DNA from: WRDF01 sp031552235
GTDB lineage: Bacteria; Bacteroidota; Bacteroidia; Bacteroidales; Rikenellaceae
Direction of reading: 5' to 3'
NCBI GenBank assembly: GCA_031552235.1
Contig: JAVBMR010000003.1
Span: 52,068-116,067 of the forward strand
DNA: 64,000 nt
Shown: positions 17,801 to 25,671 of the stretch, piece after piece
How positions within the stretch are numbered: position 1 is the stretch's first letter
How the letters are laid out: each line of letters opens with the position of its first letter
Program-made: the position numbers and the translations under genes
The notes under the pieces: generated by a model
The model's input: the letters and a program-made list of their open reading frames with translations, nothing else
Database searches by the model: none
What the model was told of the DNA's origin: nothing

Positions 17801-18470
17801 TCTGACCTGAGAGTGTCCGGCCGCTCGCGTCGGCAAGCGTCACCGAGATCATTACCGGAACCTGTATGCCGCGCCTCGCGCACTCTTGGTCTATAGCGAA
17901 CACCGCCGCCTTGGCGTTGAGCATATCGAAGATGGTTTCCACAAGGATTATGTCCGCGCCACCGTCCAACAATCCGCGTATTTGGTTCGTGTAATCGGCT
18001 GCAAGTGTATCAAATGTTACATTTCTCGCTCCTGGGTCGGAAACGTCGGCCGACATCGAAGCCGTGCGGCTCGTCGGCCCCATCGAACCTGCCACGAAGC
18101 GCGGTTTCGAGGGGTTTTTCAGCGTAAACTCGTCGGCCACGAAACGCGCGATACGCGCGGCCTCCAAGTTTATCTCGTAGACGTAATCATGTAATTTATA
18201 ATCGGATAGCGAAACGGCCGTGGCATTGAACGTGTCGGTCGAAATTATGTCCGCGCCGGCCATGAGGTAGGCCTCGTGTATCCGCCGTATGGCGTCCGGC
18301 ACCGTCAGCGCCAGCAGATCGTTGCACCCTTTGAGCGGCACGCTCCAATCCGCGAACAGCACCCCCCGGAAATCCTCTTCAGCGAGGCCGTATCCCTGCA
18401 CCATCGTGCCGAGCCCCCCGTCAAGCACGAGTATCCGCTCGGCCAGTATGTCGTGTATCGTCTTTTTCAT
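14826..18470 (-). CDS. metH: Cobalamin-dependent methionine synthase
   Basis: 1214 residues with all MetH modules. The homocysteine-binding barrel covers 1 to about 320 (LVLDGGLGTMVQGYGL; zinc Cys in GLNCAYG and GGCCGTTP). The pterin-binding barrel covers about 350-610 (NFVNIGERTNVAGSAKFARL). The B12 cap and Rossmann domain cover about 650-890, with GDVHDIGKNIV carrying the cobalt-ligand His. The AdoMet activation domain covers about 920-1214 (RIDDAQLNDYAARRGMDAEQ at the end). It methylates homocysteine from 5-methyl-THF. Full length and intact. It starts 36 bases after the glutaminyl cyclase stop, so the two may share a transcript. No cobalamin or SAM riboswitch fits in that gap. Confidence 0.97.
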   Translation of the reverse strand: MKKTIHDILAERILVLDGGLGTMVQGYGLAEEDFRGVLFADWSVPLKGCNDLLALTVPDAIRRIHEAYLMAGADIISTDTFNATAVSLSDYKLHDYVYEINLEAARIARFVADEFTLKNPSKPRFVAGSMGPTSRTASMSADVSDPGARNVTFDTLAADYTNQIRGLLDGGADIILVETIFDMLNAKAAVFAIDQECARRGIQVPVMISVTLADASGRTLSGQTIEAFYASMKHARPLSVGLNCAYGAKQMRPYLERLAAVSEFPVSAHPNAGLPNLMGGYDETPEMMAADVEEFLKKGVINIIGGCCGTTPAHIGAIARVARGYKPRPKPAQRHETVLSGLEPLAVTPDANFVNIGERTNVAGSAKFARLVRDGQWDEALSIAREQVEAGAQVVDVCMDDGLIDGPEAMKRFLNLAMAEPEIARVPFMIDSSSWEVLEAGLKCVQGKSIVNSISLKEGEAEFVRKANLVREYGAAAVVMLFDEKGQADTYERKVEVAGRAYKILTDNGFPAEDIIFDPNVLAVATGIEEHDGYGVGFIEATRWIKQNLPYAKVSGGISNLSFSFRGNNKVREAMHSVFLYHAIAAGLDMGIVNPSMLQVYSDIEPELLELAEDVVLNRRPDAGDRLAEYAERVKKEGGGAAAAKGSADKWREGSLEEKLAYAMTKGVADHVEEDVMEAYRREGTPLGVIDNMLMPVMDNIGKLFGEGKMFLPQVVKSARVMKKAVDVLTPFIEQGADSVVGQAGKVLVATVKGDVHDIGKNIVSVVMSCNGYRVKDLGVMVETQDIADAAQKWGADAVGLSGLISPSLVEMAKVVEEFERRGMTVPVIIGGATTSALHTAVKIAPAYSGLVIHSRDASENITILNKLFGAKRDVYAREHREKQERLRRQFEEHAAGQAYVTLEAARRNRFVKDASQVIMPNQTGHVAFVDYPMAEAAKYIDWSFFFPAWGLKGKYPELLDSPEKGEEARKLLADARQMLAEMEHDKLIQLNGVVGIYPAVSDGDDIVVSGQDGKPVRLAQLRNQEVGKGCNLSLADFVMPAASGVQDYVCAFAVTSGVGLDKLAASHRAAGDDYKAIMAKLLADRLAEAFAESIHMFVREVLWGYEKSGMPVRDILDGKYQGIRAVFGYPACPDHSLKREVFDLLGAQAATGMRLTDNYMINPGESLCGLIFPGAEACYFDVGRIDDAQLNDYAARRGMDAEQVAALIPRNLR

Positions 18471-18506
18471 CCGTCTTATCCTTCCCTCCGCATCTTGCGA
18501 CGCCTT

Positions 18507-19334
18507 TTATCTCCCGATCAATTCTATCTCAAAAAGTTTATGCCATTTTTTGCCTGTAACGAATATCCGCCCGGTTTCAGCGTCATACGCGATCCCGTTC
18601 AGCACGTCGGTATAGGGCATCCGCTCGGCCTGCGGCAACAGTCCCGTGAAATCTATCCGGCCTGTCAACTGCCCGGTCACGGGGTCTATTATCGCCACTT
18701 CGTCCGTCATATACACGTTCGCCCAAATCCTGCCGTTTATCCATTCAAGCTCGTTGAGCATCCTCACCGGCCGCCTGCCGTCCCTGACCTCGAACGTGGA
18801 CAATATTTTGAAATTCAACGGATCGAGCACCTTTATAGTACTCGTCCCGTCGCTCATGTAAAGCCGCTCGCCGTCCGTAGTCAGCCCCCAACCTTCGCCG
18901 GGGTATTTAAAACTGCCGACCCGCTCGAAAGTGCCGGCGTCATACACGAACGCCTCGCCCTCGCGCCATGTCAACTGATATATCAACCCATCGAGGAGCG
19001 CTATGCCCTCGCCGAAATATTTGTCGGCAAGCGATATCTCTTTCACGGCCTTTCCGGTTTCCAACTCGACTTTCCTCAGCTTGGAATTTTCGTACTCGCC
19101 CGTCCCCTCCCAGAGATACCCGTCATGCCAGTAAAGCCCCTGCGTATAGGAGTCAACATCGTGAGGGTAAACGTTTTTTATCTTATATGTATAGGAAACA
19201 GCGGCGGTTGTTTTAACGGGTTCCGCGGCCGCCGCCTCGACATTCGCGGCATCCCGCGTCTTCGCGCCCTGCCCTTTGCATGAGCATGCAAGGATAGTAA
19301 GCAACAAAAAAACGGCAAATAGTTTATATCTCAT
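18507..19334 (-). CDS. Glutaminyl-peptide cyclotransferase (glutamine cyclotransferase), lipoprotein
   Basis: 275 residues from the ATG at 19334 (MRYKLFAVFLLLTILACSCKG), chosen because it gives a clean lipoprotein signal with a Cys after ILA. After a short linker the protein is a five-bladed beta-propeller-like glutamine cyclotransferase: DVDSYTQGLYWHDGYLWEGT, GEGIALLDGLIYQLTWREGE, LTTDGERLYMSDGTSTIKVL and MLNELEWINGRIWANVY. It turns N-terminal Gln into pyroglutamate, probably on the periplasmic face of a membrane. It lies upstream of metH with a 36-base gap; a functional link is not obvious. Confidence 0.9.
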   Translation of the reverse strand: MRYKLFAVFLLLTILACSCKGQGAKTRDAANVEAAAAEPVKTTAAVSYTYKIKNVYPHDVDSYTQGLYWHDGYLWEGTGEYENSKLRKVELETGKAVKEISLADKYFGEGIALLDGLIYQLTWREGEAFVYDAGTFERVGSFKYPGEGWGLTTDGERLYMSDGTSTIKVLDPLNFKILSTFEVRDGRRPVRMLNELEWINGRIWANVYMTDEVAIIDPVTGQLTGRIDFTGLLPQAERMPYTDVLNGIAYDAETGRIFVTGKKWHKLFEIELIGR

Positions 19335-19409
19335 CCTGAAAGGGTTAAACTCCAGATGCAAATGTACGAAATTTCATGCTTTTTTTTCCATTATTCCCGC
19401 CATTCTTAA

Positions 19410-19417
19410 TATCTTTG
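19410..19417 (+). promoter_or_regulatory. -7 box for serS
   Basis: TATCTTTG followed by C matches TAnnTTTG, 42 bases before the serS ATG and overlapping the divergent region with the cyclase gene. Confidence 0.55.
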
Positions 19418-19459
19418 CAAACCCGGCAAGCAAGGCCGGACAAAGATAAAACCAAGCAT

Positions 19460-20731
19460 ATGCTAACTATCAAACAAATACGCGACGACAAGCAGAAAGC
19501 CATCGAAAGGCTCGCCGTGAAAGGCGTGGACGCGGAAAAGACGATCGCCCTCATCGAAGAACTCGACGACAAACGCAAGTCTGTGCAGAACACGCTCGAC
19601 AGCCTGCTGGCCGAGCAGAACGCGATAGCCAAACAGGTAGGTGTCTTATTTGGACAGGGTAAGCGCGACGAGGCCGACGCCCTCAAGGCCAAGGTCGCCC
19701 AGCTCAAAGAGGAGTCCAGATTCATGGAAGACGAGCTGAAAGCGGTTACCGAGCGCCTGGGCGCCGAAATAACCACGCTTCCCAACTTTCCGGCGGAGAT
19801 AGTCCCGGCGGGCCGGACGCCGGAAGACAACGTCATTGTGAAAGAGGGCGGCAAGAAGCCGGAGCTCCCGGCCGACGCGTTACCCCACTGGGAGTTGGCG
19901 AAAAAATATGACATTATCGATTTCGAGTTGGGGGTCAAGCTGACGGGTGCGGGGTTCCCGGTCTATAAGGGACAGGGCGCGGCGCTCCAGCGCGCTCTCA
20001 TCACGTTCTTCCTCGACCGCAACACGGCGGCGGGCTACACCGAGGTGCTTCCGCCCATCGTGGTAAACGAGGCGTCGGGCTTCGGCACCGGCCAGCTTCC
20101 CGACAAGGAAGGGCAGATGTACCACGCTACGGCGGATAATTTCTACATGATCCCGACTGCCGAGGTCCCCGTGACGAACATCTACCGCGACGTTATCGTC
20201 AAGGAAAGCGATTTCCCGATAAAACTCACGGCCTACACGCCGTGCTTCCGCCGCGAGGCAGGCTCTTACGGCAAGGACGTGCGCGGCCTCAACCGCCTGC
20301 ACCAGTTCGACAAGGTGGAGATCGTGCGCATCGAACACCCTGACCGCAGCTACGCGGCCCTGGACGAAATGGTGGCGCACGTAGAAAGCCTCGTGTCGGC
20401 GCTCGGGCTGCCCTACCGCATCCTGCGCCTGTGCGGGGGCGACATGAGCTTCACCTCGGCGCTCACCTATGACTTCGAAGTGTGGTCGGCGGCGCAGAAC
20501 CGCTGGCTCGAAGTGTCGTCGGTGTCCAACTTCGAATCGTTCCAGGCCAACCGCCTGAAACTGCGCTACAAAAGCGACGACAAGAAAACCCAACTGGCAC
20601 ACACGCTGAACGGTAGTTCGCTGGCGCTTCCAAGGATCGTGGCCGCCCTGCTCGAAAACTACCAGACGGCCGACGGCATCAGAATCCCCGAAGCCCTCGT
20701 ACCGTACACGAGGTACGACATGATAAAATAA
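19460..20731 (+). CDS. serS: Seryl-tRNA synthetase
   Basis: 423 residues from the ATG at 19460 (MLTIKQIRDDKQKAIERLAV). The N-terminal coiled-coil arm (about 1-110) binds the long variable arm of tRNA-Ser. The class II core follows: motif 2 TPCFRREAGSYGKDVRGLNR near 262-285 and motif 3 LNGSSLALPRIVAALLENYQ near 385-405. It charges tRNA-Ser with serine. The longer in-frame start is rejected since it overlaps the promoter box. Typical length and intact motifs. Confidence 0.96.
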   Translation: MLTIKQIRDDKQKAIERLAVKGVDAEKTIALIEELDDKRKSVQNTLDSLLAEQNAIAKQVGVLFGQGKRDEADALKAKVAQLKEESRFMEDELKAVTERLGAEITTLPNFPAEIVPAGRTPEDNVIVKEGGKKPELPADALPHWELAKKYDIIDFELGVKLTGAGFPVYKGQGAALQRALITFFLDRNTAAGYTEVLPPIVVNEASGFGTGQLPDKEGQMYHATADNFYMIPTAEVPVTNIYRDVIVKESDFPIKLTAYTPCFRREAGSYGKDVRGLNRLHQFDKVEIVRIEHPDRSYAALDEMVAHVESLVSALGLPYRILRLCGGDMSFTSALTYDFEVWSAAQNRWLEVSSVSNFESFQANRLKLRYKSDDKKTQLAHTLNGSSLALPRIVAALLENYQTADGIRIPEALVPYTRYDMIK

Positions 20732-20737
20732 TACCCA

Positions 20738-20773
20738 TTTGTTGGGATAATCAGAAAACAAGTTGTAAATTTG
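20738..20773 (+). promoter_or_regulatory. Promoter for the ferredoxin gene
   Basis: TTTGTTGG (20738-20745) and TAAATTTG (20766-20773) are spaced as in Bacteroidota promoters, 53 bases before the ATG at 20827. Confidence 0.6.
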
Positions 20774-20826
20774 TGGTTGAAATACCGGGAGTTTCCGGAA
20801 ATTTTAAATAATCAAAACTTACAAAA

Positions 20827-20997
20827 ATGGCTTATAAAATCTCTGACGCATGTATCGCTTGCGGAACATGTATCGACGAATGTCCTGTTGAAGCGATCTC
20901 TGCCGGCGATATCTACGTGATCGATCCGGGTACCTGCATCGACTGCGGCGCCTGCGCAGGCGTTTGCCCGACGGAAGCGATCAGCCCGGCGAACTAA
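20827..20997 (+). CDS. 2[4Fe-4S] ferredoxin
   Basis: 56 residues, MAYKISDACIACGTCIDECP... Two complete CxxCxxCxxxCP motifs (CIACGTCIDECP and CIDCGACAGVCP) mark a clostridial-type bacterial ferredoxin that would shuttle electrons in the cytosol, for example with pyruvate:ferredoxin oxidoreductase in an anaerobe. It has its own promoter and a strong terminator, so it is probably a well-expressed single gene. Confidence 0.95.
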   Translation: MAYKISDACIACGTCIDECPVEAISAGDIYVIDPGTCIDCGACAGVCPTEAISPAN

Positions 20998-21021
20998 GCG
21001 CCACGGACACCAGATCACAAT

Positions 21022-21049
21022 AAAAGCCGCCCTCGACCGGGCGGCTTTT
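21022..21049 (+). terminator. Terminator after ferredoxin
   Basis: AAAAGCCGCC and GGGCGGCTTTT arms with a T-rich end, 24 bases past the stop. Confidence 0.85.
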
Positions 21050-21141
21050 ATTATTTTGCGGTTTAGCGGAATATGCTTACTTTTACGCCATCGAACCCCT
21101 TGGAAACATATATTAACATACTTACTTAACCCTTTAAATTT

Positions 21142-21786
21142 ATGACAGATTCATTCCGCCCCAAATCATTCCGCGACAAAGCATGGGAAGCCCTCAGAGG
21201 GAAATGGGGCATGTCCGCAGTGATGGCGCTCGTTTACATGATGGTCGCCGAAACAGGAGTCCTTGTTTCATGCATTCTCCCCATCGTGGGGCCTATTACG
21301 GCTTATATCCTTTTCGTAATCCCAATGGTAATGGGAATGATGTTCCTGTTCCTCGACGTGTCGAACGGTAAGGACGTCGAAGTCACGACGCTGTTCGAAA
21401 CATTCAAGGATTACGGACGCTACGTCGGCGGCAGCGCCCTCGTATTCGTATACGTTCTCCTGTGGTGCATGCTGCTGTACATTCCCGGTATTATAAAAAT
21501 GTTGTCTTACAGCCAGACATTTTACCTTATGCGCGAAAACCCGGAACTAAAAGGCGAAGAAGCTATCCAGCTCAGCATGAAGATGATGAAAGGGCACAAA
21601 TGGGAGCTTTTCCTTCTTGGCCTGAGCTTTATCGGCTGGGGCTTGCTGTGCATCCCCACGCTCGGCATCGGATATTTCTGGTTGATCCCTTACATGCAAA
21701 CCGCCCATGCCGAGTTCTACAAGGAGCTGAAAAAAGACTGGGAGGTGCGCCAGGGTTTCAACGCTGCCGAGACCGCCGTTGCGTAA
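21142..21786 (+). CDS. DUF975-type integral membrane protein
   Basis: 214 residues with about four to five hydrophobic segments (about 25-70, 98-125, 150-180). The start FRPKSFRDKAWEALRGKWGM is typical of DUF975 proteins, as are the central ENPELKGEEAIQLSMKMMKG and the end YMQTAHAEFYKELKK. Function is unknown; the family are inner-membrane proteins. It is a single gene followed by a very strong hairpin. Confidence 0.85.
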   Translation: MTDSFRPKSFRDKAWEALRGKWGMSAVMALVYMMVAETGVLVSCILPIVGPITAYILFVIPMVMGMMFLFLDVSNGKDVEVTTLFETFKDYGRYVGGSALVFVYVLLWCMLLYIPGIIKMLSYSQTFYLMRENPELKGEEAIQLSMKMMKGHKWELFLLGLSFIGWGLLCIPTLGIGYFWLIPYMQTAHAEFYKELKKDWEVRQGFNAAETAVA

Positions 21787-21833
21787 CCCCTCCATCGTTG
21801 CCACAGCGGTAATCGAGTAACCGCAGGGCTTGC

Positions 21834-21885
21834 CCTTCAAAATATGCTGCCCGGCCTGAATAGGCCGGGCAGCATATTTTGAAGG
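21834..21885. terminator. 24-bp perfect-stem terminator
   Basis: Two 24-base arms (ccttcaaaatatgctgcccg... and its exact reverse complement) surround a 4-base loop. It is among the longest perfect stems in the window, 47 bases after the DUF975 stop. Confidence 0.8.
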
Positions 21886-21900
21886 CCGGTAATGATGCAT

Positions 21901-22310
21901 ATCCGCAATATTGCCCCTGCGGTGCAGTCTGCCGTCGGCGACGGGCATAGTTTCGCAGTGCGGCGCTTCGGGTGTGCATCGACACTCCCGGTCTATCGGC
22001 GAAAGCCGCAGCGACCCGCCCGCCGCGAGCGCCGGTTCAGACGCTCCTGAGGGGGGCAGGGGCGCCTGACGGCCTTCTTCGAGGGACGAACAAGATTTAA
22101 AGGAATAATTCAGTGTTTTTGGGATCACATGGCGATCCGGCAGCCTGCACTGAATGGGCAGATGGCGGGCTCATTCAAATACTAAGAACCACTCTGCAGC
22201 AAGCTGCGGGGTATTGTAAAGATTGCGGCAGCCTTGCGCAGCCGCGGAATGTGAATTTATCAAGCGCGACAAGCTGAGGGAAATTAACCCGTGGAGATTA
22301 AATTAGGGAA
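21901..22310. repeat. Dispersed intergenic repeat, second copy
   Basis: Bases 21901-21999 match 8741-8839 at about 80 percent by eye (atccgcaatattgcccctgc...). Bases about 22193-22245 resemble 8615-8670 (gcaagctgcggggtattgta), and 22258-22300 resembles 8946-9000 (aattaacccg...gagattaaa). The modules are shared but in different order and with an unrelated insert at 22080-22190. No gene is seen in 21787-22315. Confidence 0.6.
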
Positions 22311-22315
22311 TCCTG

Positions 22316-23059
22316 TTATTCTTCGGCGGGACTTGCGGAGGTGCCGCCGCACTGTGCAGGCTCTCCCGCATGTTGCCTCGACCGGTTGGGTTTCTTACGG
22401 AACCGGTTGCGCCGTTTCGCTTTAGGCTTTTTTTCTTCCACGACTTCAGGCACTTCCGGCTGCGGCAGCGGGCGTTTCACGGTACGTGCCAACATATCGT
22501 ACATGCGTTCGCAGACCCAGGCGTCGGTAGCGGCATACATCTGCTGCGGCGGGGTCAGCGCCGCCGCTTCCCAGTTGCTTAGGCGCTGGGCCTTCGACAC
22601 GCGCGTACCCATGATTATCCCGGCCATCTTGCGAACACTTTTGTCGGCGATACCCCACTCGGTCACCATACCCTGCAGGTCGGCGAAGCCTTTGGGCTTA
22701 AAATGCCTCAACTCCTGCAACGCCTTGATGTCATTCTTTATATCCGCACCCACTTTTACCGTCGTTTCACTCTCCAGCACCTCTATGACGGGCTTGGCCA
22801 GCGGCATTTTACACAACCGAAAAAGGTAGCATGTATGAGGTGTGGACAACTGGAGCAGGGCGACCTTGTTCAGCGCCCCCGGGCGGAAAGTAGGCCTTGT
22901 TTCGGTATCAAAACCTATCAGGGAGCATGACAGTAAATCTTCGCATGCCGCCTCGGCCGCCTCGGCATCATCCACAACCACGATCCGGCCGCCGAAAGCG
23001 CACACAGGCAATTCGGCAAGCTGCTCGTTGGTTATGTTTGTGGCGAAGCTGTTTTCCAT
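22316..23059 (-). CDS. 3'-5' exonuclease domain protein (DEDDy, RNase D-like)
   Basis: 247 residues from the ATG at 23059 (MENSFATNITNEQLAELPVC). The exonuclease fold spans about 25-190. Acidic residues lie in LIGFDTETRPTF (DxE), in KVGADIKNDIKAL (Asp), and in YAATDAWVCERMY (Tyr and Asp of DEDDy). The C-terminal 45 residues are very basic (EKKPKAKRRNRFRKKPNRSR), suggesting nucleic-acid binding. No HRDC domain is present, so it is not full RNase D. It probably degrades RNA or DNA 3' ends; the substrate is unknown. Upstream frame extension is rejected because a promoter box lies there. Confidence 0.88.
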   Translation of the reverse strand: MENSFATNITNEQLAELPVCAFGGRIVVVDDAEAAEAACEDLLSCSLIGFDTETRPTFRPGALNKVALLQLSTPHTCYLFRLCKMPLAKPVIEVLESETTVKVGADIKNDIKALQELRHFKPKGFADLQGMVTEWGIADKSVRKMAGIIMGTRVSKAQRLSNWEAAALTPPQQMYAATDAWVCERMYDMLARTVKRPLPQPEVPEVVEEKKPKAKRRNRFRKKPNRSRQHAGEPAQCGGTSASPAEE

Positions 23060-23065
23060 TGGGTG

Positions 23066-23073
23066 CAAAGTTA
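23066..23073 (-). promoter_or_regulatory. -7 box immediately before the exonuclease ATG
   Basis: TAACTTTG on the minus strand ends only 6 bases before the ATG, implying a leaderless or nearly leaderless mRNA if used. Confidence 0.45.
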
Positions 23074-23319
23074 CTTTATTTCTATGAAATATTGCGAAAA
23101 CAGAGGCAAAGCGTAAAGCAAATAAATTACCAGGCGATTGTGTCTGTATTAAAAATGCGATTATCTGGGTAATCGCAACATCACGCGGCTCGACGCTGAA
23201 AGCGTCGCCCCCGCAGCCGCGGGATGTTCTTCTTTCGAGAACGCCAGTAACAAAATGTGCGTAGACACCCACTCTTATTGATTAAGCCTTCATGCATCGA
23301 CCGAAACATGCGATAACCG

Positions 23320-25221
23320 TCATACTCGTCCGATCTTGCCGCCGGCATCTGCGGCGAGGCCGTCGGCCAGCAGGGAATCTATGGCCGCGACGACCCTGTC
23401 CGGCGGTATCCGGAAACGCGACACGATCTCCTTGACGGACATCCCCTCCCGCCCAAGCATCGCAAGTATCTCAGCGCGGATGTCGGGTTCGCCGGTTTCT
23501 TTTTTAGCTTCGAGGCACACGTCGCAGCAGCCGCAATCCTCCGGGTCGGCCTCGCCGAAATAGCGGCGCAAAGCGGCGCTCCGGCACTCCGTGGCAATCG
23601 AAGCGTAACGGTGCATGGCCTCTATCCGCGCAGCGGTCATCTCCTTGCGTATCTTGTAGCTCTCGGGCGATATGAACACGTCGGCGAGCGGAAGGCGCCC
23701 TTCGTGCAGGATGAGCAGCGGCGAGCGGTTCCCCGGCACATATTTTATGATGCGCATCTGCCACAGGGCCTTCAGGAGTTCCTTTACCCTCTCGACCGTA
23801 TACCCGGACGAGTGGGCTATCTCGCCCTCGTCGATTGCGACCAGACGGTCGTTGAACACCCCGGCGTAGAGCCTCAGTATCGTGCGGATTATGTTGTCGA
23901 GTTCTTCGCGCTCGACCCGTATTTTGTACAAGTCGTCGCGTCCCACAGTGAAAAGTATCCTCGGGGGGTTGTCGTTCTCGCCCGTAAGGGTCAGGTAGCC
24001 GTTTTGCTGAAGTATCTTCAGCGAATTAAACACCGTCCCTGTGAACAGGTGCGACCGTGCGGCGAACTCGTGTATGTTGAAGCTGAATGTGGCGTATTTT
24101 CCGTCGCCGAGGCCTATCTGCAGGTAGTCGAACAGCGCATCGTAACATTTTTTAACAGTTTCGAGCGGCGGAAACTCCGTTTCATAACGTTTGGCGGCAC
24201 GGCCTCTGTCGTCGCTCGAAGTCAGCAGGACGGCGTATGAACGCCGCCCGTCGCGGCCAGCACGGCCAGCCTCCTGATAATATGCCTCCAATGAATCGCA
24301 GATGTCGTAGTGTATCACTGCACGGACATTGGCCTTGTCGATCCCCATCCCGAACGCGTTCGTGGCGACCATCACCCCGTCGGGGCTGCGCATCCAGCGC
24401 TCCTGCCGCCCTGCACGTTCCCCGGCAGGCATGCCGCCGTTATACGGTTCGGCGTTAAAGCCCTGCTCCGCGAGCCATTGGGCGAGTTTCACGGTTTGTT
24501 CGCGAGTGCGCACATACACGATACTGCTCCCGCCCACGTTACCGAGTACGCGCAGAAGCTGCGTGTCCTTGTCGTCCGTGCGCCGCACGACATACGACAG
24601 GTTCGGGCGGGCGAAACTGCTGCGGATGACCGCCCCCTGACCCATTTTGAGGTGGCGCATGATGTCTTCGGCCACGGCCGGCGTCGCCGAGGCCGTAAGC
24701 GCCAGCACCGGCGTATCGGGGACCAACTCCCTAAGTTCGGCTATGCGCAGGTACGAAGGCCGGAAGTCATAGCCCCACTGCGAGAGACAGTGCGCCTCGT
24801 CCACGGCCAGCAGCGACACGTTCATACTCCGCAGGCGCGTGCGGAACGTGTCTCCGGCGATGCGCTCGGGCGCGACGTACAGGAACTTGAGGTCGCCCCA
24901 GGCGGCATTGTCGAGCGTGAGGTCTATCTGACGGCCGGTCAGGCCGGAGTGTATGGCGGCGGCCGGGATCCCCATCCTGCGCAGGCGGTCGACCTGGTCT
25001 TTCATGAGCGAGATGAGCGGCGTGACCACAATGCACACCCCATCAGAGGCCAGTGCCGGAACCTGGTAGAGCAGCGACTTCCCCGCCCCGGTCGGCATCA
25101 GCGCAAGGGTATCGCGACCGTCCAGCACAGAGGATATGACATCCTCCTGCGACGGCCGGAAAGCCTCGTAGCCCCAATATTTCTTCAGTATCCCGTGTAA
25201 ATTCCGCAAACGCCCGTCCAT
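23320..25221 (-). CDS. recQ: ATP-dependent DNA helicase RecQ
   Basis: 633 residues. SF2 motifs are clear: ALMPTGAGKSLLYQVP (Walker A, near 38-53), LLAVDEAHCLSQWGYDFRPS (DEAH and the RecQ aromatic loop, near 134-153), and YYQEAGRAGRDG (motif VI). A zinc-binding RecQ-Ct segment follows (CRSAALRRYFG...CGCCDVC near 535-565). The C-terminus ends in a short helix-turn-helix-like stretch (MSVKEIVSRFRIPPDRVVAA) rather than a recognisable HRDC domain. RecQ unwinds DNA 3'-5' in recombination and fork repair. The start ATG at 25221 is well supported. Confidence 0.95.
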   Translation of the reverse strand: MDGRLRNLHGILKKYWGYEAFRPSQEDVISSVLDGRDTLALMPTGAGKSLLYQVPALASDGVCIVVTPLISLMKDQVDRLRRMGIPAAAIHSGLTGRQIDLTLDNAAWGDLKFLYVAPERIAGDTFRTRLRSMNVSLLAVDEAHCLSQWGYDFRPSYLRIAELRELVPDTPVLALTASATPAVAEDIMRHLKMGQGAVIRSSFARPNLSYVVRRTDDKDTQLLRVLGNVGGSSIVYVRTREQTVKLAQWLAEQGFNAEPYNGGMPAGERAGRQERWMRSPDGVMVATNAFGMGIDKANVRAVIHYDICDSLEAYYQEAGRAGRDGRRSYAVLLTSSDDRGRAAKRYETEFPPLETVKKCYDALFDYLQIGLGDGKYATFSFNIHEFAARSHLFTGTVFNSLKILQQNGYLTLTGENDNPPRILFTVGRDDLYKIRVEREELDNIIRTILRLYAGVFNDRLVAIDEGEIAHSSGYTVERVKELLKALWQMRIIKYVPGNRSPLLILHEGRLPLADVFISPESYKIRKEMTAARIEAMHRYASIATECRSAALRRYFGEADPEDCGCCDVCLEAKKETGEPDIRAEILAMLGREGMSVKEIVSRFRIPPDRVVAAIDSLLADGLAADAGGKIGRV

Positions 25222-25294
25222 GGGTGTAAAGATACAAAAAAGAGTGCCGCACCGACACCCTTTTGAAACTAAGCACTATATCTGACATGTTTTT

Positions 25295-25400
25295 ATTCGG
25301 CCTGCAGCCAGCGGGGGGATGAATTGTTGCCGCAGGCGACTATTTCAGCCCTCCGCGCCGGGAGGCCGCGGACTGACGGCTTGCTTTGCAAGCCGAAACA
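25295..25400. repeat. Intergenic palindromic repeat
   Basis: Carries gcctgcagccagcgggggga, cagccctccgcgccggga and the terminal hairpin ggcttgctttgcaagcc (25378-25394), the same layout as 12117-12225. Confidence 0.5.
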
Positions 25401-25444
25401 AAACAGCGAGACCTAATGTAATTAATCTAAGACAATCTTTCGAT

Positions 25445-25615
25445 TTATTTCTTTATGTCGTAGAAACAGCGCTGGGGCGAGTAGAGTTTGCCTTCGGCGA
25501 CCAGTTTCTTTATGGCTTTGGCCGCGTCGTCCTTGCTTACACCTGCCGCAGTGGCGATATCGCCTGCTTTCATAGCTCCCTTTTCGGTGAGCGCCTTAAT
25601 GATTTTTTCTTCCAT
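25445..25615 (-). CDS. Tiny winged-helix-like DNA-binding protein
   Basis: 56 residues from the ATG at 25615 (MEEKIIKALTEKGAMKAGDI). The sequence reads as a compact winged helix: helix 1 EEKIIKALTEKG, helix-turn-helix AGDIATAAGVSKDDAAKAIKKL, wing GKLYSPQRCFYDIKK. Similar mini-proteins are common in Bacteroidota. They probably bind DNA, but no target is known. It is followed on the same strand by a repeat and preceded by gcvT, whose stop is 56 bases upstream. Confidence 0.75.
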   Translation of the reverse strand: MEEKIIKALTEKGAMKAGDIATAAGVSKDDAAKAIKKLVAEGKLYSPQRCFYDIKK

Positions 25616-25671
25616 GATCGTGATATTTTGGGTTTGTGCGAAGTTACATATTACATCGCTCCCATGCAAAT

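Noticed and set aside
14591..18507. A SAM or cobalamin riboswitch for metH/metF
   Set aside because: The gap before metH is only 36 bases and the 235-base gap before metF shows a simple inverted repeat but none of the B12-box or SAM-box sequence I could recognise.
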